DNA of 32,689 bases from Conidiobolus incongruus B7586 (Eukaryota; Entomophthoromycota; Entomophthoromycetes; Entomophthorales; Conidiobolaceae): assembly GCA_000697335.1 (NCBI GenBank), contig JNEM01014912.1, positions 1 through 32,689 of the forward strand. Reading direction: 5' to 3'. Below, one piece after another: positions 12,151 through 24,011 of this stretch. The number at the start of each line of letters is the position of its first letter. The first letter of the stretch is position 1. A model generated the notes under the pieces. It was not told where the DNA came from, did no database searches, and worked only from the letters and a program-made list of their open reading frames with translations. Position numbers and translations under genes: made by a program.

Positions 12151-14028
12151 GAATATCTGAATTGATATCTTATTAATAAGTTCTTATTTTTTAATAACGT
12201 ATATAAATATAAGTATTAATTATAATAAATAGACTCAAAACAAATTAATATAATATTATTATAACTTTATCTAAGTTTTAATATTATTGATAAAATTTAT
12301 AACAAAGTTAAATTTTTGATTTTCAAAAATATTAAAAAAAGTAAATATATACATTCAGTAGATTAATTTAATATAAAGAAATTAAATAATTAATTTTCAT
12401 GAATATATAGATAAATTCTTTCTGGTTAAAATATAAAAGATAAAATATAAATAATTTGACATAAAATTAATCAATATATTTAAATGAAAAATAATATATT
12501 TTTATATTAGATATTATTTTAAATTAGATTAATTGAACAAAATTTTTTTAAAATATAAATAATAAAATTAAAGAAATTTCTATGATTAATATATATATAT
12601 ATATATATATATCAAATTTTAAATTATATTGACTAAATTATTTTAAGAAAGACTCTTTAAATATCAAGTATATATAATAGTGCACTTATTTTTATTAAAT
12701 ATCCAGCTATACTATATATATAACATAAGGGTATTTAATTGTAATTGGAATAAGGTATAGATATAACTTCAATTGTGATATTATTAACATAATATTAATG
12801 AATATAATTAGGTAATATATAGAATATTAAATTTTATTAATTATATCAAATATAATTGAAGTTTAACAATAATTGTATTGATATTATTCAGTAAAAAGCT
12901 TGATGAAATTCTAATATAGTTTGAATAAATTAATCAAAAGTCGTATAGCTTTAATATTTGAATAGGAACTATATAAATATAAACTCTGAAAATATATAGT
13001 GTGAATTTAAAAATAATATACTATATTATATAATGGTATTATATTTAAAACATAAAATATGTAAAACAGAATAAACTAAAAGCCTGAAAACTATAATATA
13101 GGTAATCAAATCATTTTTTGGATTTGGATTAAATTGGTTAATTAAAATATATATGCTATTAACATTATTATCAATAATCTAAATAATTAAATTCGAATTT
13201 AAATTAGCCCAATTTGAGAATTTAAAGTTTAGTAATAATTAATAAGGAGGTTTTTTGTTTAAAATAAAAGTTAAAGAGATTAGATAACTAATGCTTCAAT
13301 TGTTAAAACTTATTTAGTTATATATCAATTTTATTTTAATTGTGTATTAAATATAATTTTGAAAATTTCTCAAATAGCCTTTTCCAAAAATGATACTTGA
13401 TTTTTAATAAGTTCTGTGATTCAGAAATTGTGCTAGCTTGTATAACTCGTTGAGAAGTCCATCCTCATAAGAAAAATTCTGGATGTGCCTTAAACAAATA
13501 TGAATTGACACGATGACTTGCCAAATTTATTATTTACAAGAGTATATTTTAAGCTTTCAGAAGTGATATCATAATTTGTGAAACAATGTGGAAAAGATAA
13601 TATTAAATTCTAAGACATTTAATTTTTTGATTATTGCTGAAAAAGATGTTAATATGAGTGAAGCAGTTAAATTTAACCAAACCCAATTTTTGCATGAAAA
13701 GTTAATAAAATTAGCTGATTAGTTTTAAAATTCTATTTTATTTGATGTTAACTATGATTATAAAATATTTATTTTAATAATCATTAAAGGTGGTTGAAAA
13801 ATGCATTTTGATTATCTCTCAGTATTAATTAAATGCATTACACAAGATATTTTAATGCATGTTTACTTAATCCAATCATAATTTTCTGTACTAATTGCAA
13901 TTCATCAAATATGGATTGAAGGAATCTTAGTGAATATATATATATTTACTGAAAATCTATTCAAGTCAATTTTATTTAAAATGAATACTATTTTGGTTTT
14001 TGAAATTGAATTAATTTTATTGAGTTAA
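12151..14028. other. AT-rich region upstream of paralogue 2
   Basis: Contains an (AT)12 tract at 12589-12612 and presumably the promoter of the gene starting at 14029. A somewhat less AT-rich patch at about 13370-13560 has no open frame or tRNA-like fold that I can see. Confidence 0.5.
12589..12612. repeat. (AT)12 microsatellite
   Basis: A 24-base uninterrupted AT dinucleotide run. Confidence 0.9.
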
Positions 14029-14899
14029 ATGAATATTAAAGAACTCGAATCTCGATCTATTGATGAGCGAAAATTTCAACACTCCAAACCGCCCAAAATA
14101 AATGGAATTTTGACGAAGTTTAATGTTAAGTGCAATATATTTCAATTTTTCAGTTTGTTATTACAATTTGTAGGTTTATTCATTTGTATAGTTTTAGTAT
14201 TTTCATCATATATTGTACAAACTCCAGGCCTTGAACTCAAATCTACCATAATTCCAGATAATCCCAAAGATCAATTAAACATTGAATCATTTCCTAAGAT
14301 TGTATTTAAATCAAAAGTAAATGGGGTAATAACAAATAATAATTTTCTTCCTCTACCAGTTTCTTTTAAAGTATGGGTAAGTGTCAATTTTAATTGGATA
14401 AACGAATTAAGCCTGTAACTTTAATATTAGGCGTCTATAGCTTCTGAAAATCCTGACGATCGAGTTATTTATGGTGAATTAAATAATGTACTTCTTATAC
14501 CATTTTCCAAGCTTCATGTAAGTGTGCCTGTCACTGCCTATTTAAATCTATTTGAAGAAAATATGAGAACCTTGTCATTAATACTCGACTCCTGTGGTAT
14601 ATTTGGTCAAGGAAGATCCATAATCAAAGTTTATTTATATGGAATAGTGAGTTTCGGATATGGGATACTTTCAATTCCTGTTAAATCATTAGAATTTAAG
14701 GACCAATATTTGCCATGTCCAATGGTAAATATTTTCATTGATGTAAATATAAACTTAGCTAACCTTATATTAGCCTGGTGAAAATATTGCACAATTCGGC
14801 CTCGCAACTCTGAATCAATTGTTGCCATACGAAGAGCTTTATAATGGTAGCATTAATGACATATTGTCTGAGGACGGTTTGGAATATATAACATATTAA
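14029..14899 (+). CDS. single-pass membrane protein with LEA_2/NDR1-like domain, three exons (paralogue 2)
   Basis: Exons are 14029-14376, 14431-14724 and 14774-14899, giving 255 residues. The introns (54 and 49 bases) start GTAAGT and GTAAAT and end TATTAG. Residues 1-36 are hydrophilic, about 37-63 are a membrane segment, and the remainder carries NGVITNNNFLPLPVSFKVW, VIYGELNN, VPVTAYLNLF, DSCGIFGQGR and QYLPCP. Exon 3 encodes PGENIAQFGLATLNQLLP and ends EYITY. The conserved Cys pair (DxCG and LPCP) occurs in both paralogues and might form a disulphide if the domain is extracytosolic; that is inference. The LEA_2-like assignment rests on topology and the N-V-x-N-N-N pattern only. The start is the first ATG of the open frame and gives an N-terminus of similar length to paralogue 1. 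Confidence 0.85.
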
Positions 14900-17089
14900 G
14901 CATTGATTAATCTTCAAGTTTAATATTTCAAATACTTTCATAATTTAGTATATTAAGGTTTTATTTAAATTGCCCAAAATTAGAAAAATGAATTAAATAA
15001 TTTATTTTTATACATTCGATATGTTATAATCAAATCATTTAATGGTCAATATCTTTTCAATATGAATTAATTTTTTATAATACAATATGAAATATCTCCA
15101 AATGATACATGTCTGTCTTAATAATAGTTGGAAAAATTTCCAACCTTGTATAAATTTATTTACCAATTCTAATAATATTGTAAAAATATAAAATCACCAA
15201 TTTGAATAAATGCAACAAATCATAATTGAATAGATTTCCCATGATATTGGCAGTATATATATTACTCCAAGTATAATTTGATTTAAATTTAATTGACCCA
15301 ATATACCAAATTATGATGATATATTTAATTTTCGAGTTCGCAAACTAATTTTTCCCCTTTAGAATAAAATTGATTTTAATATTTTCAATTTTAAAATATG
15401 TAATGTTTCATAAGGATTCTATTAGAAATTCAGGATTGGGTGCACTTAATCTTCCTCATTGTCGGAGATCTGAATTTCAGGATTAAAAAAGTCTCATTCT
15501 CTGGACATAAAATTTATTTAACCAGCTATTATATAATAATTAATTTTGAATAAGTGAGGGTCAAAATATTTAATCACTTTCAAACGTAGTTTTGACAGAA
15601 TGATTGAAAATTTGAATTTTAAAATCTCTGTCGCAGTTATTTTTATTTTTATCAATTATATGCTGGAATAATTGCTGAAAGGCTAAAAAGTTGTTCTATT
15701 ATATTTACTTGTTCTTTCTGTAAATCAGTTTTATCAAATAAAATGATCAAAGTAAAAATGAAGTATATTAGTTTAAATTGAAATAATTCTTAGTAAAAAA
15801 TATCCATAATATAAAAATAAGACTGATTTTGTATTAAAGAATATATCAATAATTTACTCATAATTAAAACTTTATGGTAATTGGACTTTTATATTACAAT
15901 ATATCAATATTAAATATTGATTTTTCATATAAATTATTAGATATTATATATTTATTATATCCATCAAAAAAATTGTTAATCAATTATATTCAATAAATAT
16001 TAGAATATAAATTATATAATAGCAAAGTTCTAATATTAAAATCAAAACCAAATAATTTTTATAATTTTTATAATTTTCATAATTTTTATTATTTATATAA
16101 ATTAGTATAAATGATAAAATTAATACTCTTTTTTATAATTAATAACTTTTCAAAGTACTTTTAATAAGTTATTACTAGTTCAAAGCAATACTTCTAAAAA
16201 AGATTCAAATTTGATATTTTTCAAAATAATTTAATTTATTTGCAAAGATATTTTTATTTTGAAAATATATTTTTTCTTATAATAAATTAATCATATCATG
16301 TATGTTTTAATCTAATAGTTATAATTAATATGGTAGATTTTTCTAATTTACTTATATTGAAAACATTTTAGAAAAATAATTTTATATATGTTATAATTAT
16401 TATATATAATGATATATATCCTTAATACTTAATAAAAATATTAATAAAAAAATTTTAAAAATATATTATTACTATGAATTAATTATTTTTCAAAATTATA
16501 TAAAAATATTTAATATCATTATAATCTATTTGTAATAATTAACATTGACATATTAATAAAATATTTATTTATTGGAATTTATAAAAAAGATTATTTTAAC
16601 TTAACTAAATATTAATTAGTATATAGATTAAAGATTATATGATTAAGTTTGCAATTTATTAATAATATTATTTTATTATAAAAGTTTTTTTTAATTATAT
16701 AACAATAGGATTAATGGAATTATTATTACTCTAGTTTTTATTAAATATTTATTATTTAATAAATTATTGATAATATATTGTTATCAATTAACCCAGGTTT
16801 AAGCTTGAATATAAATTATATTTATATAATTAATATTAAAATACCTAAATAATTGTGTAAATAAAAATAAACAATGCTTTTAATATATTTTTTATTATAA
16901 TGAATAAAAAATAATATTAGGAATATATCCATCTAATTTTAATAAATTTTGAATAGTATATATTTTATCTATTAATTATATATCTAATAATAACTGGTAA
17001 TTTTGAATAAAGCCCTATTTTTCAAAGTATTCAGAAATATTAAATAAATTTAGAAACATTGTAATTGAACTATAGTAATATAAAAATAA
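14900..17089. other. AT-rich intergenic region downstream of paralogue 2
   Basis: About 2.2 kb with no open frame of note. A less AT-rich patch at 15410-15500 contains a short direct repeat (TTCAGGATT at about 15429 and 15476) but no recognised gene. From about 15800 onward the sequence is nearly all A/T. Confidence 0.5.
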
Positions 17090-17279
17090 AAAAAATTTGA
17101 TAATTAATAATTAAATAAGATTATATATTATTTTAAATGAAATGATAATTAGAAATGATATATATAATTTCAAAATATTAATTCTCCTATATATTATATA
17201 TATATATATGGTTTTTAAAATTTTATATTAAAATTGAAGCATTAGAAATTAAAAAATTTGCATTTTTTCAATTCTAAGG
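17090..17279 (-). mobile_element. possible second mariner-derived MITE, inverted
   Basis: The right edge, read on the minus strand from 17279, is CCTTAGAATTGAAAAAATGC followed by AAATTTTTTAATTTCTAAT. This matches the mariner/MITE left end (CCTTGAATTTGAAATAATGG, then GAAATTTTTTAATTTC) and is followed by TA at 17280-17281. The other end would lie near 17077-17090 if the unit has the length of the MITE at 6178-6370, but it is not convincing there. Confidence 0.35.
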
Positions 17280-17795
17280 TAATATATTACTTTATCAAAT
17301 ACTATGATAAAGTTAGTTAATTTGAATATTTAATTTTAAAAATATGATCAATATAATGTTTATTGAATACAATAGTTTTTTTAATATATCATTTTTAAGT
17401 TGAATTATGTTGCTAAAATCGTCGAATTTTGTAAAGTTTTAATTTATTAACTCACTATCAATCAAAATGAAAATATAATTTATTTAATATTATTGATGAA
17501 TATTACTTGAAACTTATTTAGTTTAATAAATTATCATAATATATTTTAATTTTAGTAATTAAAATAAGGATGTTCTAAATTAATAATTTATATAGTTTAT
17601 ATTGAATTTTCATTTTTTAAGCTTATTATAGATCAAAATCAAAAAGATCAAAATTATAATATACAAAATTCAAAATTTCAAATTTTATCAAATTAATTAA
17701 TAGCTTAATTATTTCAAGTGATAAATCTGATCAATTGTATAACATTCAATTTATCTTGATATATATAAGCTCAAATGGAAACACATTTATATGTT
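17280..17795. other. AT-rich spacer downstream of the F-box gene
   Basis: Contains the 3' flank of the minus-strand F-box gene; nothing else was recognised. Confidence 0.5.
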
Positions 17796-19332
17796 TTAAA
17801 TATCAAGGTGTTTACTATAACCAAGACCATACCGATTGATTCGAGAAGATCTAAAAAACATAATATCAGGACAAAGCTGTTTAACTTTTTCAAATTCGAT
17901 TTTTTGATCATATCGTAGTTCAGAATATAGAGCAAGCATTACAGTAAAAGATAATGGAATTAAATCCTTATTCAGTATCAACCATTTAAAAACCATTGAA
18001 ATCAAACACTAATCTATATATATATCACTTGTCAATTGAATTCTTTTGGTATAAGTGTTGACCAAAATGAATCTGACTTGTAATCGTGCCCATCTTCGTA
18101 AATTACAGTTGAGACATTAGGAAATAGTTTGGATAAAAAGGTGATGTTGAAGGAATCTTGAAAAATACAAAAATAACTTCCGGTAAATGTATAACAAATG
18201 ACTTTTGGGAACACTCGATTATAATGGTCAGAAAAATTAATAGAATCCTTCAGGAATCCCCTAGATCCTAATCTAGTTAATTTGGGGAATATTATTGTAT
18301 TATCAGTGGGTATTGGCAGTGGCGTATTCATTATTAATTCCCTCAAGTTGGGACAATTAAAGCTAATTTTTTCCAATAGTATCTGATCAATATTATATAA
18401 TGATATTATTGACAATTGATTACAGGTTTGATTAAATAGACTATCAAAGACTTGAGAGTCAAAAAATGATCGGATACCAATACCAGGTCGATAATTATTA
18501 TTATCGATTCTATATGATTCATACCATACAGGAAAGCTAATAAGGAATTTAAATTGTTTCAATCTTTTAATTAAAAAATCAAAAGGAACTTCATGAAATA
18601 ATAATCCAGATTGATCGAACCGAACTGAGAGCAAATCAACAGGAAAATTAATATTCAAATATTCCAAACCATTCCAAGATTTAAAAACATAATAAAATTG
18701 AGATAAATATTGTCTTAAAATGGGGAAACAGGCATCAACAGCATTAAGCTTAAAGTGAGTTAGATTATTAAATTTAGAAATGAATATAATGAAACCTTCC
18801 CAGTTATTACCACCATAATGAATAACCAATTTTTTAACTTGATTGAAAAGGTAGGTAGGAATAATTTTAACCATTTTATCATACCCATTAAACCCACTAT
18901 ATAAAAAAATAAGCTCCTCTATATTAGTCAAATTGTCATTTAATTCTCTAGCAGACAAATCATGATCTAACATAATTGATTTCAGTTTAGGAAATAATTA
19001 AGTGGAATTCCTTTCAATGCATCAAGAAGAAATTGATCCAAATACATAAATTTAATATTAATACAATCTTTCATTAAATAAGAAAAAGTTTGTGAATCAG
19101 GCCCAAACTCCCAGGAAGTATCTAATTCTTGAGCATACTTCCCGTATTTTTCAATAATTTCAACAAAATTAGATTTTGCCCAAACTTGTGAAGGTAAAAT
19201 TTTATAAATTTGAAGTAATAGAGCATTATACCAAGGTTTACAAACTAATCTCATTTCAGTTAAACGATTCAAGGCAATATATTCACCAATTGCTTGGATG
19301 AGGGTTGAAGGTAAATCTTTCCAGTTATCCAT
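17796..19332 (-). CDS. F-box/LRR-like protein gene, frame broken as read
   Basis: The N-terminus (from ATG at 19332) reads DLPSTLIQAIGEYIALNRLT then EMRLVCKPWYNALL, an F-box that would bind Skp1 in an SCF ubiquitin ligase. A long leucine-rich region follows (LTNIEELIFLYSG, CPNLRELIMNTPLP, FPKLTRLGS), as expected of a substrate-recognising LRR part. The first open piece stops at 18982 and the second starts just before 18973 in another frame. The join falls in a T-run, where LNYF would continue naturally as PKLKSIMLDHD, so a one-base loss or an assembly error is likely. A 98-base intron at 18967-19064 would also restore the frame but would remove LRR-like sequence. The second piece ends FWSTLIPKEFN with TGA at 18032-18034. 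A further open stretch at 17796-18005 (VFKWLILNKDLIP to YSKHLDI) looks like the lost C-terminus, and no phase-compatible intron joins it without deleting conserved sequence. The gene is either a young pseudogene or affected by sequencing errors. Confidence 0.75.
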
Positions 19333-19876
19333 TATGACCTTTTTGTGCTTGTAATTTTTATCAATTCATTTCCAGTAGTATAAATAGTTAATTAAAAACT
19401 TCGCATATAAAATGGGATTATATTAAATGTTTGTGGTATTGGAAAATATTGCATAATCTTGAATTTATCCATTTATATTAATTCTCCAATATTTGTATAT
19501 TAATATGGAATTGTGGAGTATAGATTTGTAATTTATATCTATGTTAAGGAAAAAAGTTCCTCATTCTATCAAATGATTATTAATATTATTATACCAAATA
19601 TACACAATAAATAAACTTTAATATTTATCAATACCCGATTCAAAGCATTGTTAAGCACTTAATTCATTTTAAGAGTGCAAATAATTATATATATCAAATT
19701 TTATTAACGAGAAATTATTTTATTAAATTATATCACTCAAAAAAATCAATATGAGTTTACAATAAGCATTTGTATCAACAAAACTAATATATTTAGTTAT
19801 ATTACAAATTGAAAGATAAAAAATATTTTAATCATTATAAAGGAGCTTATTTAAATAATAAAAACAAGAATTCCAA
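19333..19876. other. 5' flank of the F-box gene
   Basis: AT-rich. On the minus strand, TTTATATGCG lies about 75 bases before the ATG and could be a TATA element. Nothing else was recognised. Confidence 0.4.
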
Positions 19877-20309
19877 TGAATTTGACGAATAAAAATATTT
19901 CGGGAGTTTTGGAGCTGAGATAGGGAACTGCAAGTGGTAAATGACAGATTACCACGAAGTTATTAGCTTTGATCTGGTGTTACCAAATGGAATGGATATG
20001 TCTTATTGCAAATTAGATATCCAATTTGAAAAAAGTACATATCACTGATCACAACTCAAATCATTTTTGTGTTAAAAGAGAATTAAAGTAACATTGATTT
20101 TGGAATAAAAAATAATTAGTCAAATTTATTGGTTCAAATAAGATAATTTTATATTAGGTACTATTAATAAATCTTGTAGATAGAAACAAATCACTCCCAA
20201 AAACTGACACAATCAAACATTTTAAGAAATGGGTAAATTCCAATTTGACTTCTTAATTCAGAGTGATAATCATAGTTTCTTTAGAATTTCACAAAGTTAT
20301 TCACCATTA
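19877..20309 (+). mobile_element. LTR-like fossil, diverged relative of the 444-base family
   Basis: It can be aligned with 20340-20783 from its start (TGAATTTGACGAATAAA against TGCAAGTGACGACCATAAA) through shared blocks AAGTGGTAAATGA, AGATTACCAC and CACAACTCAA, to the ending ATTCACCATTA against ATTCCCCATCA. It is clearly more diverged than the two 444-base copies are from each other. It lies in the same orientation as its neighbour, 30 bases upstream of it. No internal retroelement region is present. Ends are approximate. Confidence 0.5.
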
Positions 20310-20339
20310 AATTCAATTCGACATTTAGTTTTAAGTAGC

Positions 20340-20783
20340 TGCAAGTGACGACCATAAACGTGGGAGGAAGTAGTCTTTTAGAGCTTAAACAAGGAATCAC
20401 AAGTGGTAAATGATAGATTACCACAAAATTAAGGGAAATTAAGAGGGTTCACCAAATTAGGTGGAAATAGCTTACTGCAAATCAAGGTCTTTGAATAAAT
20501 TAAATATCTCACACTTGTCACAACTCAATGCTTTTTGTGAGTGTTATAAGAAAAACTTAGAGACTGGATACTTTTGAAGATGAAGATAGAAAGATTGGTT
20601 TATTGATTGGCTTGTGATGATCTTATAATAGTTTTAATTGTTGAGTTGGGGTGGCTATGAATAGCTTCAGGTGGAAAGTGCTAAGTTAAACTAGTTTATA
20701 AAATGAGGTACTTCTAATGTGACTTCTTGTATAAATACAATAGTTAGAGTTTCTTGAGTAATAGACAAGATTATTCCCCATCA
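20340..20783 (+). mobile_element. solo LTR-like fossil, 444-base family (direct copy)
   Basis: It begins TGCAAGTGACGACCATAAAC and ends ATTATTCCCCATCA, giving TG..CA ends. It is the best-preserved copy and aligns end to end with the inverted copy at 2184-2627 at the same length. A TATA-like TGTATAAATACAA lies near the 3' side, as in many LTRs. The flanks show no convincing target duplication, which fits its position directly behind another LTR-like unit. No gag or pol sequence is attached. Confidence 0.6.
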
Positions 20784-20914
20784 GAAGACTTTAAAAGGTT
20801 ATAATTATATTATTATGAAATATATCATCTAGATTATAAAATATTACAACCTAGAGCTCTTTAAATATATATCATAGATCCAAAATATTACTAATGTTAA
20901 TTTAAATATTAAAT

Positions 20915-21290
20915 CTGATTATATTTTTTACTGTATTTTGAAAATACCAATCCATTTTGATTTAATAGTTAAGCCAATACTATCTTTAATTTAGGCTGAC
21001 TTTGTTAGTTTATAATTAAAACATACTCTTTATTAGATTTTAACCAAATATTGTATTATCTATTGAATCAATTATTTAAACCCTGAAACAATAAAGATAG
21101 AAAAAGGTTTTTTTGAATATTCTGCCACAATATCTGAACAGTAAGTTTTAAGACACAGTCCTAATATATTGAAGATCAAGATTAATAAATAATTTATTAA
21201 ATCATATTACAAGTATATTTCTAACAACAATCTTTATTACAAACTTATTATAAAGCACAATATTATTAATCACAATATTGTTAAGCTTAC
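20915..21290 (+). repeat. diverged dispersed repeat (copy 2)
   Basis: Aligns with the minus strand of 6376-6765. Especially clear blocks are AGATTAATAAATAATTTATT then AAATCATATT (from about 21179), AATATTCTGCCACAATAT (about 21116-21133) and GGCTGACTTTGTTAGTTTAT (about 20994). The coding-like part (SLLDF, QLFKP, KDR) is interrupted by stops in this copy. It starts about 130 bases after the LTR-like unit that ends at 20783. Origin unknown. Confidence 0.55.
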
Positions 21291-23499
21291 TATAATAGAT
21301 TACTAAATTTAATTTTCTATGTATAAATAAATGGCAAAATAAAATCAACTGTCCAATATATAAAAATACTTGAAAATATCAAGTTAATATCCAACTTTAG
21401 TCATTTAATTATATAAATTCTTATATAAATAACTTTTGAATTATTATTAATAGGAATCAAGTCAAAAATACAGCTCTAAACTGTGGGTGAAAAATCTTAG
21501 AATCTCTATATTTAATTTTTATAAATAAGTTATATCAATATAAGAATAATATAGCAAGATATGTTAATGATAAACCATTTAAGAATCTATTTATTTTTTT
21601 AATAAATTACAAAATTTGGGCTAATTTTCTTCTCATTGCTATTCCTGGAAGAGTAAATAAGATCAAAAAATATTATATAAAATAATAATTTTTTACTTTT
21701 ATATTAATGTTAAATTTTCTAACATTCCTGAACAATGACCTTTAAAACTAAAATTTTAGTTTATCTATATTGGAAGAGATAAACTTTGAATTTATTAAAT
21801 AAAATCAAAATGACTATATATTTGATAAAGTGTTAATTATGATATTTACTATTACTTCAATTAATTATTAAAAACCAGTGAACGGATAAGATAACCTGAA
21901 TATTTAATATTTTGTTCTATATGATATAATCTCTTACTATTAATAAGTACTTATTTACACTGTTTAGTTATTAAAAAGGCCTTAATATTATTATATAATT
22001 TTTTATTTATATTAGAAATATACTCAATATTTCCTTTCTTTATGTATTAAATTTTAAATAATAATCTTAAGAAACTATATTTGGTCACTATAATGGATAA
22101 GATAATTTTTCTAATTAAAAATATTTTTAATAGCTATATATATTAAGGTCAAAAAGTTAGTTATTAACCTATAATTTTGATAACATAGTATTACTTTTTG
22201 GAAATATATTAATAAAATCAAATTCATGATATTTTTTATTGTTGGATAAAGAATCCTATTTTTATGTTTAATATAATTTCCAAAACATCAAAACTCGAAC
22301 TGAAATTAACGAAAAAATAATAAATGATAATTATATCTGATAAAACCCGGTGGAGGAAGTGATTTGATTAGTTAACACCAATCAAGAATAGAGAAATAAA
22401 ACAGAATTAGGTAAGAATGAAAGAGGTTTGACTGTTGCTTATTAATCTAATATCCTCTTGTAATTAATCTAGTTTCTGTCAAAAAAAGATTTAGACTATT
22501 ATGAAATCAGAACTTGATATATTTACCATTATTACAATTCCAAATTATCGGTAGTTGATTTAGTATATAATAAAACATACGAATATTATATAAGAACCTA
22601 AATTAAATGATTGAAAACTATAAAAATGATTTAATATATTATATGAAAAATTAATTAATATTGTATATCGTATATTTTAAAATTTTATTGACCTTTTTAT
22701 TTTGATCATTAAAATAAGCTAATTTACAATTTAAAATATTTTCATTTATATAATTATTATAATTATTTAATTGAAGATTAATGATTGGAAGATATTTAAT
22801 TAAATGAAAATAAACAAGAGAATAATTTTCATCTTTATAGACCGTATAATATTATTTTGTTAGATAGATTTTTACACAACAGTAATATAATAATCAGTAT
22901 AATAATTTCTTTATAATTTATTATAATCAATTTATTTACATACTAATAAAAAGCTATTTTTTTTTAAAAATTATATAAAAAAATAATATTCTATAATATT
23001 ATAATTCTACTATTAAATATAATAGGAGATTTTTTGAATTTCAATTTTTATATATGATAAAAAAATTAGAAAAATTTGAATTTATACAAAATTCTAGTTT
23101 ATATTTTAATTTTAATTTTTAATTATAATTTTGTCCTTCAAAAATATTTTCATAGATATTAATTATAATGATAAAATTTTAACTAATATTACTTAATTGT
23201 GCTGAGTATGTATCATAATCAAAACGATAAAATTTTTATATTCGAATATTCTCTTTGAGTTAAAAGTATTAATAGTAAATATTTTTATTTCAGTTTGTAA
23301 TTTTATATTTTTCATTAAAGGTTGAATATAATTACTTTATTTTTATAATATTTTTAGTTTCAAATGAGGTTTGATTGAAATTTTATAAATTTTAAAACCA
23401 AATTCCAATACTGTTATAGTTTATAATTGAAAAATATTTACTACATTGAAACTATCTTTTTATTTGAGTTAATTTTAATAATAAAATTATTATTTGCTA
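21291..23499. other. AT-rich region without recognised genes
   Basis: About 2.2 kb. A less AT-rich patch at 22340-22500 begins with GGTGGAGGAAGTGA, faintly like the start of the 444-base LTR family, but the similarity does not extend far. No open frame or RNA gene was seen. Confidence 0.45.
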
Positions 23500-24009
23500 G
23501 GAAAAAATAGCCAATATTTTTTTATATTTCCAAATATATTATTGGTCTTTATAAATTACTAATAAATAAAATAAATACAAAATTATATATTTTATAATAT
23601 ATGTATCAATATGTTTCATAATAATTTTTTATTAAAATATTTTGACTTTAAAATTTATAATTCAATATGAATATATTAATACCAGATAATAATAATCTAA
23701 GATCTTTTATTTATATATAATTAAACCTCAATCATAAACTTTTTATTTTTATCAAGCTTTATAAGTAACTTATGAAAAAAAGATTTTATCTAAGGTTATT
23801 ATTATTTTTCTAAATTCCTAATATACTAACTTATAAAAGTAAGTCATTAAATCAAAAACATTTATATTTTTACTAATAACTTAATTAATATTTAATAAAA
23901 TAAACCTAAATTAAATAATTAAAATCTATTATATTTATTAATAATATATATTATTAAGTGATAATATTTAGTTATTAATTAGTTAAAATATAAACTTTAA
24001 AACTTTACC
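23500..24009 (+). mobile_element. mariner fragment interrupted by the Tc1-like element
   Basis: The stretch at about 23700-23830 matches the early transposase region of the mariner copies (GATCTTTTATTTATATATAA, AACCTCAATCATAAACTTTT, AAAGATTTTATCTAAGG). A faint left end lies near 23500-23560. The match fades before 24010, where the Tc1-like element begins. The remainder of the mariner would be expected after 25201, but it is too decayed to follow. Confidence 0.45.
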
Positions 24010-24011
24010 TA

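Noticed and set aside
13370-13560. Less AT-rich patch considered as a gene fragment or tRNA
   Set aside because: Stops in all frames and no foldable RNA structure evident by eye.
14631-14828. 65-codon minus-strand open frame
   Set aside because: Antisense shadow of exons 2 and 3 of the plus-strand membrane-protein gene.
15410-15500. Less AT-rich patch with a short direct repeat, considered as a tRNA or small RNA
   Set aside because: No cloverleaf, no A/B box pair and no terminator T-run; the repeats are only 9 bases.
22340-22500. Possible third 444-family LTR start (GGTGGAGGAAGTGA)
   Set aside because: Similarity ends after about 15 bases and no matching end was found.
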